Positions 50,545-62,400 of a DNA stretch of 64,000 nt are shown in pieces. A program made the position numbers and the translations under genes. Below the pieces are notes generated by a model, which searched no databases, was not told the origin of the DNA, and worked only from the letters and a program-made list of their open reading frames with translations. Position 1 is the first letter of the stretch. Each line of letters opens with the position of its first letter. This stretch comes from Excoecaria cochinchinensis. Lineage: Eukaryota > Streptophyta > Magnoliopsida > Malpighiales > Euphorbiaceae. The stretch covers positions 10,865,001 to 10,929,000 of the forward strand of contig CANTUQ010000009.1 in the NCBI GenBank assembly GCA_947683425.1. The letters run 5' to 3'.

Positions 50545-53180
50545 TGTAACACCCCCTCCGCCGCCCCCGTTAGAAGGGCGCCGGCGGGCGCGCTACCCGA
50601 CGCTCACTCACAACATACACACATTCGCTAAGCGGAAGCATTCATTAATAGTAATAACAGAAAATCATTCATCATAAATAATTAAACATGCTTATATACA
50701 TTAACCAAGATATTCCATCATAATTCTTTACAAAAAGTTACATGTGCCAATTTTCAAAAAGAATACATATACCAAGAAGGAATTACATAATTACATGCCC
50801 AAAATGATATACAAAAAGAATACAGGAGGAGACAACAAAATAACTCTACTCCTATGTGGCCAGCCTGCAGATACGTGACTCGAACGAACTCTCAAAATCC
50901 TGCCAACTACACGGGAAAGGAACCCGTGCTAAGTGATAACGCTTAGTGGGGAGGAAACAGACAACAAAAGAACACTAAATAAATACAAGTAATAACATGC
51001 ATAAAATGAATAAAGCATACACTTACCGAGTTCACTATAAAAGCAGGAAATCAGAAATACATTATATATATATTCACTACATCCATTCAACTAGCATACA
51101 TGGTATAAATACACTAACCGAAAACTAATTCAATGAGACAATACAATTATCTCAAATAATAAACATAACACTATACTTCACTAAGATAAATCAAAACATT
51201 ACACAATAGCCTGAACTTCACTTGTGGTGGATACGGGAACACTACACTAAAACTGAAGGCTAGGCCTCAACAGCATCACTAAACCCTATAAGCGAGGTCA
51301 TCGCTCAAAACCGGAGGCTAGGCCTCAACGGTATCACTAAACCCTATAAGCGGGGTCATCGCCACTCTCAAAGTAAACATAGGCAGCTGCACTCACTATC
51401 CCTTTATAAGCATGCTTATCTATCCACTACCTTGACACTTCAGGCTTAACATAAGAACTCTACACACTATATACTCTATACACTATATCATATACATAGC
51501 AATTACCAAGCATTTCATCATGATTCAATCACAAATAAATAATATCACATAACATGTCACATTCAACAACTAAAAAGCATGTGATCACTTAATTCCATTA
51601 TCAAACTCTTATGTCAAGGCATCAATTACTCATAATATCAATGGACAACCATTTATTTATCCTTCTCAAAACTCTAAACAAATGATGAATAAGTTTTAGA
51701 CAGTTACCACGAAGTTCGTACGCATTTTGGAAGCAAAACGTACCCAAATACTCAACCTAAAGGTGGGTAAGGAAGGGCAAGTGTTCACAATAACCATGGG
51801 GTTCAAAATAAGAGAAAACATCTTCAACAACTTGGTTCTGTCTTGCTCGCGACAGAAGCCACCCACACATGCTCCACGAAAGGCAGGATATCAGGACAGA
51901 TTCTCACCCCGACTTTGTATTGACTAAACTAACCCCTAAACCTCATTTTTAGGAAAAACTTCCTTCATAACAATTGATCCTTAGGATGTTAAGAATCAAA
52001 TGGGACAAATTTCAGGTCATTAAAACATCTATAACTTCCGATATGAGCTAAACAAACTATACTATGCATGTAACCCGACCCAAACAGAGACGCTACGGTT
52101 TTGGCTAATTTTTAGGATCGTAGAGCAAGAATTTGCTCAAGATCATTTCTACAATGTTTATAGGAATGGAAGTCATAGTTATAATGGCTTAATAATTACT
52201 CAATTTAGAGGCCTAAAACTCTACTTATGACAAAAACAATACATAGAGGTCAGATGAAAACTGAACAGAATTACCAAAATCATATCTTATCATCACAACT
52301 ATACAACAACCCATCTAACATCATCATCACACATGCATTTACTCAAACAAATCACTCAAAATTTCCAGAATTTACAAGACACCAAAATACATACACATTA
52401 AATCCAAAATGAGAACTAGGGCAAAATCCATCAAGTAACAGAGCACAATTATCGACTCCCAAACCTGGAAATTTGCAGCTTCAACTTCCCTTTTCAAAAC
52501 CCCACCTTCTCTTTCCCTTTGCACTTCCTTCTCTCCTTCAATTCTTGCATAAAACCCAGCCAAAGAAACACATAAATCAAACCATGCAAACCTCATCCAA
52601 AAACCCAGAAAATGCAGAAGAGATAGTGAAGGAGAAAACCCACATAAAACCCATGGACTTACCTTTTGATTCTAGCTCAAAACTCAGAAATCCAACTTCA
52701 AATCTTGAAGATCCATGTTGAGCACACACACAAGAGAGTAGAGAGAGCAGAAAAGTAAATAGAGGGAAAAAGGAGAAGAGGAAAACGTGAGGGAGAAACC
52801 AAAGAAATCTGCTCTCCTTTCCTCTCTCTTCTTTAATGCTCTTCCATATACGCAATCCTATGTGTCATGCCCCCATTGGACCAAACATTCCACCTTTGAC
52901 TTTCATTCCATGGTACCATACACAACACACACAATATAATCTCTTAACATAATTACCTCCAAGGCACCACACACACAATCCACTAGATTAAACCACAATA
53001 AATACCCTACATCCATACACCACATGCACACCAAATAATTTCCCCCACATAACTTATTTAATTAATTACTTTGCAATTAAGTCCTTATTATCCAATTTTC
53101 TCTTACTCAAATTACGAAAATACCCTTAATTTTCTGACTTAACATGCAAATTCCGACTAGGCCTTTTTTGGGTTGTTATA
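50545..53180 (-). mobile_element. S2: second solo LTR of a Tekay-like element, reversed
   Basis: 2636 bp, from TGTAACACCCCC to GGGTTGTTATA; the final CA has become TA. Perfect AATTT duplication (50540-50544 and 53181-53185). Ends and the GCTAAGTGATAACGCTTAGTGGGG block (about 50930-50955) match S1. It keeps one degenerate CTGTC..GCGACAG palindrome at 51838-51855. Confidence 0.9.
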
Positions 53181-53607
53181 AATTTGGTTGATTATGTTCA
53201 ATATATAATGGCCCACATAGTAAGCATCGTATTAAGGTACATATCACCTAGGGGAAGTATCTATTGCCATTACATGAGCTTTGGTCAAAGGTGATGATAC
53301 TTTAGGGCTACCCAAGCATGGTCCCTGCCAATGGGTCTAGATCATCATGAGTATAATGACCGTTCGGATCTCCGTTTAATATACCATGATGGTATGAGGC
53401 TTGGGCTAGTGATTATCCTTAACACTTTTCTATATTGAGTGTAGGGTGGTGCTTCGGGAATGCACCGTGGTAAGAATAAGGACCAAACTAGCATAGTTCT
53501 AAGGCTCTAATGAAATGGAATGCAATTTCGAAAAGGTATGAAATTTTTAAATTAAAACTCAATTATATGTTTTAACCAATGTACTTTCGAAGTGAAGTCT
53601 CTTATCG
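53181..53607 (-). other. E5 leader, part after S2
   Basis: No gene; includes the conserved GATTATCCTTAACACTT block at about 53410. Confidence 0.7.
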
Positions 53608-53626
53608 TCCCCAGTGGAGTCGCCAC
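53608..53626 (-). other. E5 primer-binding site
   Basis: GTGGCGACTCCACTGGGGA on the minus strand, identical to E6. Confidence 0.7.
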
Positions 53627-54691
53627 TGTGATGTGCGTCGAACCCCAGGAGTCCCCGAAAATCCACTTTTAGGGTATTCGAGAGAGGTTCTTATAACTTG
53701 TATGGAATTACAGGGGCATTTATTTTGGGCAACAAGGAGGTGTTTTGGATTCGCCACCCAATAAAACATTGGGAAAGGTCGTTTAGCCTCACTAAGCTTA
53801 AAACAGCGCATGTGTGTCTATTTTGGGCAACTAGAGATGTTTTGGACACCTTCTTCCAATAAAACACTGGAAGAATCATCTAATCTTGTGAAGCCTAATA
53901 CAATGCAAATTGGGGCTACTTTGGGCAACAAGAGATATTTTGGAGACCACACCCCAATAGAACATTGAGATGATCCTCTAACCTTGTTGAGCCTAAGACC
54001 AGAAAGAGTTCGGGACTTCCCATTTATTCATACCTTGGTTAAATTATAATTGAGTTTTGAATTTAAGATTTCATCCATTTTCTCATTTATTTAAATGCAA
54101 TAATTAGAGCGCATATCAATCATGTAATGGAAGCGGTAAATAAAGGTAAGATAAAAAAAGACTAAATAAAAATACAACAAATTACAATAAAGCTAGGGGC
54201 AGAATACAATCACCAATGTATAGTAAATGCGAATCATACATAAAGCAGGATATTCATTAAATTTGAGGACATTGTCCTTGCACGTATGTTTAGAAATAAA
54301 TATTTTAAAGTGACAATTTTATTTGGATGGAAAAACTAGGACATTGGTCCTATTTTATTAGAAAAAATCTCAATTTTATTAATATAAATATTTTTGAGAT
54401 TTTTAATTAAACGTGCATAAAATAAATTATTTTATTGCTAATTACAAGAAAAATAAATTAAAAAGGCAAATAAGGAAAAATAATACAAATAACATAAAAA
54501 ATGGTAAATCAACCAAAATCTCCGGATCTCCTCCTTCGTTCGCATGGGTGCTCGAATAAGGAAAAAAACAAAGATTAGAAACCACAAATAAACACAAATA
54601 AAATTAATGTTAGAAATTAAATCAAGAAAATCCATTAAATTCAATAAATAATAAATAATAAATTAAAATAAATAAAAAATTAATTATGATG

Positions 54692-54753
<62 letters not shown>

Positions 54754-55844
54754 TGATGATAAATAATAATGATAAATAAAAGAAAATGAATAATCAAATA
54801 AATAAAAAAGTATCAAAGAAAAAGATAAAAAAAAATCAAATCTATATTTAGAATAGGATAAACTAAATAAATAAATGATCAATTAAAAGATTTATATGAT
54901 TACTAATTAAATATGAACAAAAAATCGAATAAAAGAAAATAATAAAAATCGAGTTTAGAATATTTACTCTCAGATTTCGGACATGATAAAATGAGAGAAA
55001 ATGATTGATTTCTTACTTTGATTAAAAAAATATTAGAAAAAAAATAATCTAAAAACTTAAAAAATAATAATTGGAAAAATCTTATTTTTACAAAATCAAA
55101 GAAAAATTGGATTTCAAGAACAAAGAATTACTCTTCTTGTCTCAAAATCAATTATTCTTCAATAAAATTCAATCTAAAATATTTAGAAGAAATTTTATTG
55201 AAGTAAAAGAAGAAAAATAAGATTGCAAAACTCAAGAAAAAGAAAAGAAAAAATACACAAAAGAAATTTCCCCTTTTCCTTCCCATAATTTTCTATTTAT
55301 ATCAATAAAAATGGAAAACCTAATTAATTAAGGAAGAAAATTGAATTTTTATTAAATTTTCCTTAATTTGGGTCCAAAAAAGGAAAAAAACACTAAAAAT
55401 CCCGGAAAAAAGGGTAAAAAGTACAAAACAAATCAAGAAAATCCGAAAAAGGGCAAAAACGAGTTTGTGGTAGACCTGGCGACCGACGCCTATCGGTGCG
55501 CGCGACGGGCGTCCAGTGGCGCGGTGCAGCGCCCCGCGCGTCGCTCGCGCTTGGGTGAGCAATGCTCCTCGTGCACGCGAGGGCTGCCAGTCCTCACGCA
55601 TGGGCTGCTGAAAACGCCGAAAACCTTTTTTTTTTAAATAACAATTTTGACTACAACACTATAATTTTCAAACTCCATTTTTCAAATTTAATTTTTAATA
55701 CATTATTCATTATTTTTTTATTTTTTATTCTAAAATGCAAATTTGACAAGAAAATCATCAATTTCGACTTTTTTGCCTGTGAATAGTCATCTAATCATCA
55801 TTTGGTAACTCTGATCTGGGTAAACTCAGGACCCGATGTTTACA
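53627..55844 (-). repeat. E5 5' LTR
   Basis: 2218 bp, TGTGATGTGCGTCG to GATGTTTACA on the plus strand. (TAA)n at 54690-54748, CpG-rich block at 55471-55616. Confidence 0.85.
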
Positions 55845-56140
55845 GGTGGCAGCTTGCTGGCGAGTGGCGGTGAAGTGATGAGCCACAGTGGGATTGGGTT
55901 GGGTTTAGTTTTAGGGCAACAAATTGTTACGTTTTATTTTGTATATATATATATATAACGCAGAATTAATTCGGGGCGGTGAATTCGTTCCCCGTCCCCG
56001 CCCTGAATTCAAGGGCGGGGATTTTTTTCTCCCCACCCTTGCCCCAGCTGGGGAAAAAATTTGGGGATTCCCTGCCCCGTTCGGGTCGGATCCCCACCGG
56101 GGATGGGGCATCCTCGTCCCATGATCATCCCTACTAGTGT
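55845..56140. other. GC-rich block with a possible hAT-type MITE end
   Basis: 55965-56135 is made of GGGGACGGGGCGGGG-like words in alternating orientation and ends CCCATGATCATCCCTA, which resembles the terminal inverted repeat of plant hAT-like miniature elements (TAGGGATG...). A matching left end is not clear: TAGGGCAACAA near 55911 is weak and no 8-bp duplication is found. Confidence 0.3.
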
Positions 56141-56395
56141 CTCAAATCTGAGGCTGTGAACGTTTCCCATCCATTCCGGTGTAGGGATATCCTCGGGAGC
56201 TGGAGCCCTATCTCATCGTGGAGGCATCCTGAGGAAAGATTAGCCTATTAGACACCAATAAAGCATATCACATAATATTTTAACATTCATGCACCATGCC
56301 ATTTTTTTTAAAACTAATTCCATGTCAATTTTACAATCTATCAATTATTGCAAATCTCATGTGTGTGCATCATTCATACAAGGTTTATGCATTCT
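56141..56395. other. Unassigned sequence
   Basis: No gene and no recognised repeat; probably E7 3' UTR. Confidence 0.3.
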
Positions 56396-56640
56396 AACAT
56401 GCATTTGCCTAAAAATATTATTCTAACATGAAAATAATAAACTGTACACAATACCAACATGCACTCGCCCAAAGAAAAATATTTCTAGCATAAATAATAA
56501 TAATCCATACAAAATATCAACATGCATTTGCCCTAAAAAAATATTTCTAGCACAAATAATAATAATCTGTACAAAATATCAACATGCTTTGCCTAAAAAA
56601 AATATTCCTAGCACAAATAATAACAATCTATACAAAAATA
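56396..56640 (-). repeat. 62-bp tandem repeat, four copies
   Basis: AACATGC recurs at 56396, 56456, 56519 and 56581; units carry AAATATTTCTAGCAYAAATAAT. It lies on the 3' side of E7, where other Tat elements here have their tandem repeats. Confidence 0.85.
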
Positions 56641-57859
56641 AAATAATTAAACAACATAAAGTGCTTTAAAAACTGACTTGGTAATCGACGGTAAAAAACA
56701 AAAAAATTAGATCACTGCGTAGATAATAAAATCGAGATCATTTTGGCACAAATAGCGCGTGAAACAGAGTCAAGACCAAGGAGAAATGGCTAAAAAACGA
56801 CCAAAGCAAAAGAAAATTAAAAAGGGGAAGAGGGGAAATGTGAAGGGAAGGCCACGGGGAGGATATTTATATCCTTCCTCGAGAGATGGCCAGGACGGCT
56901 ACATGCCCCTTGCCAAAAAATAATTTTTTTTAAGAATTTTTGATTACTCCCTGAATTCTTGAGGGTGTTTTTCCGGATAACTTTCACTGCCTGATATTTC
57001 CTGAAAAATTAAAATCTATATGCAGGGGTAAATTATCTGCATGAATGTGCACATGTTATGCGAAATGCGAGCGGCAAATTCATCCGAGTGGCACAAGTAT
57101 TGAAGCGCAATCTCATTATTGAGGATCTCAACTGGGATGATTCTTGGCCCGGATTCTCTCTGCACTGACTCCGTAACTTGCGACGGGCAACCTCTAATCC
57201 CTCTCCGTGCCATTCGTCATTATTTTAAAGGTAGCGTGCCCCTCGTGGATTTTCACGCTTGCTTTTCTTTATAGGAAATGCATCCTTTCAGATTTTTACA
57301 TAACGCTATGCCTTATATTTGGCTGAGGAGATCCCAATTCAACTCAGCGGCTTTTTATTTATTTTTATTGTTTCTTTTTTTTTTTCTTACTTATTTTTTC
57401 TTTTTGTTTCCTTTTAGGCTGTTGACAACAGGCTCGATCAACTTAGGCATCTGGTCAGCTAGAAGATACTTAGAGGATAAGTATTAGATCAAACGGACTT
57501 AATAAAGAACGTTATTTTTCCTTCTTTTTACAAAAGAACTGAAAATAATGCAACATGAATTCTTCATTGCGGAATCATGTACATCTCTATATGATTTCAT
57601 CACTCATGATCATCCTTTGACCAAATTCAAGCAAATACAAGACTACACCTAATCTCGGGATAAATCCTGTAAGCGTCCAACTCCTGTTACCAATCGGCCC
57701 TCTTGGGTTTTCATGATTAATCATTTCTCTCAGCCCTTAATTTTTACCCAGGGTGCCTTTTCGGTTTTTACCTTGGCAGGGCGCCCAATTTTAGCAAGGC
57801 TGGCTTTTTTCATCTTTCAACCTGTGGGGCACTTATTCTCTTCTTTTGATTTTTGGTCT
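56641..57859 (-). other. E7 3' region
   Basis: No intact gene. Shares ATCCGAGTGG (57077) with E6 (41838), the intron-like block at 57225-57415 with E1, E5 and E6, and the post-integrase block at 57690-57720. The antisense gene exons themselves are not recognisable here. Confidence 0.5.
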
Positions 57860-58990
57860 TTAGCCATGGAATCTTTTTAACTTGTTGACATTGACAGATT
57901 CCTTGAATTTGTTTTCGTCACTGTCTGTCAAGATGGTTGCTTCTTTTGACATTAACTTCTTCATCACGAACAGACCCTCCCAGGTTGGTTTAAATTTTCC
58001 CTGGATGTTTGGCACTCCCAGCCTCATCATCTTGAAGACCAGATCCCCTTCTTTCAACGGGTGCTTTCGTACCTTCTTGCTAAATGACCGAGCTAGCCTA
58101 TTTTGATAAACCTGGTTGTGATAATAAGTTCGCAACCTATCTTCATCTAATAGATTCAACTGCAGTAATCGCTGTTGTGCCCATTCTGCCTCTAGAATCT
58201 CGGCTTTCATGACTACCCTTAACGATTTCAGCTCGACTTCAACTGGCAAAACCGCTTCAGTTCTATATACCAGAGAAAATGGCGTTGCTCCTATCGAGGT
58301 TCTGATAGTAGTTCCATAACCTTAGAGTACAAAGGGTAGCTTTACTGCCTAGTCTTTATAGCTCTGTACTATCTTGGCCAATATTCTTTTGACGTTCTTA
58401 TTTGCTGCTTCAACTGCGCCATTAGCCTGAGGTCGGTAAGAGGAAGACTTGTGATGCTGGATTCCATATCTCTGAAGCATTTGTTTAGTTTTTGCCGAGA
58501 ATTATACACCATTATCAGACACAATGTGGTGAGGGAGGCCATATCTGCATATCAAATTTCGCTCGATGAACCTAGCCATGTCCCTGGCATCAATCTTCTT
58601 AAAAGATTCAGCTTTGACCCACTTGGTGAAGTAATCAACGGCGACTATGATGAACGTAAGCCTGTTTGAAGCTGTAAGACGTATCTGGCCTATGATATCT
58701 ATTCCCTAAGCTGCAAATGGCCATGGAGACGCCAAGTTATATAGATCTGAACTCGGCACATGTCTCAAATTCACATATTGCTGGCATAGCTGGCATTGCT
58801 TCATATACTTTGAACAATCCGTATCTATCGTGAGCTAATAGAATCCTTAGCACGTGATCTTCTTTGCTAAAGCTAAGCCATTCATGTGAGCTCTGCAGAC
58901 TCCCTGCATAAACCTCTTCTATAACCCTTTCAGCCTCTTTCTGTATCAAACATCTCCATTGGATACTATTAGCTTGCCTCTTATGCAAAG
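57860..58990 (-). pseudogene. int: Integrase of E7
   Basis: The C-terminal part (57860-58249) is open and ends KRFHG like E1. Upstream, the catalytic core (58250-58735) is present in several frames with stops, and the zinc region (58737-58988) is rearranged by frame changes, with KEDHVL and the CQ..C cluster only partly readable. Inactive. Confidence 0.8.
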
Positions 58991-59188
58991 TGCCATCTAC
59001 ACTGTTGAATTAAGTGGATAACTTTCGGATCATTCTTTGATCTTTCTTGGTGGCTTCTTCTGGGAACACAGATTTCTCCAAGTAATTCTGAATGTCATAA
59101 TACCATGATTTTCCATCTGGAACCTCAGCATCCATCTCCTAATCGATCTCAAAATAGGGTTTTTTCGAACTGGAGATTAGAAGGGGTC

Positions 59189-59821
59189 TCATAGCAACCC
59201 CTGCCGGATTATCCCACATGGATACCAAAGTTGAGAGAGCATTGGCCAATTATTCTCATCCCTAGGGACGAAGCGAAAAGTGTAAGTCTCAAACTGGATA
59301 CTTAACATCCTCAAGTGCTTCATATAAGGCAACAACCTCTCTTCTTTAACTGACCACTCCCCTCTAATCTGATGGACTACTAATGATGAATCTCTAAAGA
59401 CTTCCGCGGTCTTTGCCCCCAGAGCAAGCAGTGCTTCCAACCTGAAGATACAAGCCTCATATTTAGCTTTATTATTAGTAGCCTTGTACCTTAACTTTTT
59501 GGCTAATGGTAGCTTCTCACCATCCGGGGTCGTAAGAATAATCCCTGCTCCTGCCCCTTTATTATTAACTGCCCCATCGAAAAACATTTGCCACCCTTGT
59601 ACTGCTATGGCTGTGACATCTTCATTTGGGAACTTGTATTTGAATTGGTCTCCCTCGATAGGATGTTCAGCTAAGAACTCAGCTATAACTCTTCCCTTGA
59701 TGGTTTTCTTGGTTACATACTCTATATAGAACTCTTGCAACTGTAGAAACCATCTTCCCATCTTTCCTAGCAAGGAAGGTGCTTCTTGAAGGTATCTAAG
59801 CGAGTTATACTTAGCAACCAC
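59189..59821 (-). pseudogene. Second (aRH-type) RNase H of E7
   Basis: MFFDGAVNNKGAG and the VPRDEN end are kept, but the catalytic Glu is lost (NNKAKYEA instead of NNEAEYEA) and FGDSS became FRDSS. A frame change follows the DEN motif. Clearly homologous to E1 5226-6071. Confidence 0.82.
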
Positions 59822-60930
59822 CTATATAGTGAATGAATAGAAGTAGTGCTGCAGCTTCTTAGAGGCCCAGATTACAGCCAAGCAGATCTTCTTGACCTCA
59901 ACATATTTAGTCTCATAAGGTAAAAACTTCTTACTGAGGTAGTACACAACAAATTCCACTCTGAAATCATCTTCCTGAGCCATCATGGCAGCCACTAAAT
60001 TGTCTTCTATGGCCAGATACAAGATTAGAGGCTTAGCTGATCGAGCTAGTCTCAAAACAGGTGGGTTCAAAAGGTAGTCCCTGATAGTATCTAAAGCTAT
60101 CTGGCAATCACTATTCCACTTGACTGGCTGATTCTTCCCGAGAAGCTTGAATGTCAGCTCACATACCGAAGCTAGCTTAGCAATGAAGTGACTGATGTAC
60201 TGTAGCTTTCCTAAGAAACTTCTGACTTCTTTCTCCTTTTGAGGCACGAGCATGTCTTTGATTGCTTTGACCTTTTCAGTATCCACTTCGATTCCTCTTT
60301 GACTTACTATATCTCCTAGCAACTTCCTTGAGGTAACTCCGAAGACATATTTCTTAGGGTTAAGGCGGAGGTCGTACTTGTTGATCCTTCAGAAGAACTT
60401 TTTTAAATCCTCAAAGTGACCCTCCCTAGTAGCGGACTTGATAATCATGTCGTCAACATACACTTCAACTTCCTTGTGGATCAAGTCACTTAAAATCTTC
60501 GTAACCATCCTTTGATAAGTTGCTCCCACATTCTTTAACCCGAAGGGCATAACCCTATATGCAAAGGTACCCCACTCAATAATGAAGGCAATCTTAATCC
60601 AATCTACTATCTTATTGAGGATCTGATTATACCCGGCATACCCATCCACAAAGTTGTACATCATTCAAGCAGTTGCACTATCCACTAGCACATCGATATG
60701 AGGTAAGGGAAAGTCGTCCTTTGGACAAGCATCGTTTAGATCCCGGTAATCCACACACATCCATACTTTTCCAACCTTCTTAGCTACAGGGACTACATTG
60801 GCTTACCATGTTGGGTACTGAACCTCCACTAGAAATTTGGCCTTAATCTGCTTATGGACCTCCTCCTTCACCTTCTGTGCCCATTTTGACCTAAGCATCC
60901 TAAGCTTCTGCTTGACTGGTCTACACTCTG
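59822..60930 (-). pseudogene. pol: RT and first RNase H of E7
   Basis: Catalytic YVDD at 60449-60460 and MPFGLKNVGATYQ are kept. Breaks lie between 60322 and 60389 and upstream of 60664. The first RNase H has LYLAIEDNLVAAMM, degenerate like E1. Confidence 0.82.
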
Positions 60931-61740
60931 GGTAAGTCGGGGTGGCATGCTCAGCAGCCTCTCTGTCAATCCCCGATATGTCTTCATAGTTTCGGGCAAA
61001 GAATTTTTCATATTTTTCAGTATTCTCTCAAATTGCACTCTCTCTTTAGGAGTTATATGGGACGCTATCAAGATGTCCCTTGGGTTTTCCAAGGTCTCGA
61101 GATTAAACATAGTCGTATCAGTTGAATTAATGTTAAAAATGAATGCATCATGTTCGTGATCATGTGAAATGAAATCATTAGAGACATCACACAAGTAAGC
61201 AAAGTCATTCATATTATTGATAAAACTGGAATTACAAACAGTGTCACTATTAAAAAGTTCTGGAATAAAAAGAGCATCTAAATAATTATCATCTTCATTT
61301 CCTGTCAATACAGACACCGCAGCCGACAGTGCATTATTGTCTTCGCCTGGAGGGGGTTCTACTGCTACCTCAGAAATCTTCAGGTCCTAGATCTTCAAAT
61401 CCGGCTCTGAAGCTTCAATTTCAAAATTCTCCTTTCCCTTCGACATGATGGCCATAAGATTTTCAATGATGATCTCTTCTGGCTCAGACTTGTCCCAAAT
61501 GTCACATTAGGTAATGACTTCTTCATCCCAAAAGCCTTCCGCAGATCTGATAACTCCGACTTCCCAATCGAAAACATCATTGAAGATCTCAAATCCCGTT
61601 GTGATACTACTATTCACCCACTGAGGCTTTGCATCTCCAGTGTAAGCACAAATGGGGGATGCAGGCATGAAGCTTTCCAATATATGGGGAATACCATCTA
61701 ACTTCTTCTTCCCCTTGCCATTTCCATTTCCATAGCCCAA
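60931..61740 (-). pseudogene. Protease-RT linker of E7
   Basis: Two pieces (60868-61317 and 61507-61740) share FAYLCDVSNDF and the ICAYTGDAKPQWV..GFEIFNDVFDWEV block with E1; the region between carries a stop near 61395 and frame changes. Confidence 0.7.
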
Positions 61741-62400
61741 ACCCTTTCGGTCCTTCTAACCCTTGGTGGTGATAACAAACTATTGGCCCTGAGAGTTTCT
61801 GCCTAAACCAGTCCCTGGAAGAAAGTTCATCTTCTTTATCATATTCAGCACTTGGGGACTATCCACTGAGCTCCTCTCTTCCCTTATCACAGAGACATGG
61901 AAACCATTAAATGGTTAATTAACGATTCCCAAAGTAGAGACTTGGTTTTCCCTTGCAGCTTTGATATTCACTACCTCCCCTTCGTGTGGTATCTTGATCA
62001 TCTGATGGAGAGTAGAGGGCACTCCCCCCAATTTGTGAAACCAAGGCCTTCCTAGCAAAGCCAAAAAGTTAGTAGGGATAGGTAACACCACGAACTCCGC
62101 CTCGGTCTCAACAGGCCTAGTCTTTACTAACATTTTGAAGGTACCCGAGGCTTGCCTTTTGGAATTATCATAATCCATGATGGTGAATCAGATTTACGAA
62201 GCATACTGTTATCCAACTCAAAGGCTTGAAGCACTACCAAAGGGCACACATTTATAGATGAGCCATCATCCATCATCATGCAAGTAGTGTGCTTGCCATT
62301 AATATGTGCCTTGATGTATAGGGGGCGGTTGTGATTACGGCCCTCAATCGGTAAGTCAGCCTCAGAGTATACCGGATTCTCCCCAGAATTCCCTTAACTA
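61741..62400 (-). pseudogene. pro: Protease of E7
   Basis: Active site DDGSSINVCP is intact (about 62240-62280); the LLGRPWFHKLGG end lies at 62025-62065. A frame change near 62180 splits the domain. Confidence 0.75.

Larger units (their letters stand above)
34721..55844 (-). mobile_element. E5: non-autonomous Tat element without 3' LTR
   Basis: Minus-strand order: 5' LTR (53627-55844), primer site, leader (split by S2), gag (split by E6), pre-RT linker, 3' region, tandem repeat, then a break at 34720. Protease is missing, and RT core, RNase H and integrase are deleted at about 37325. The deletion layout is the same as in E6. GGTGG at 55845-55849 may be its outer duplication, but the other copy is lost. 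Confidence 0.75.
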
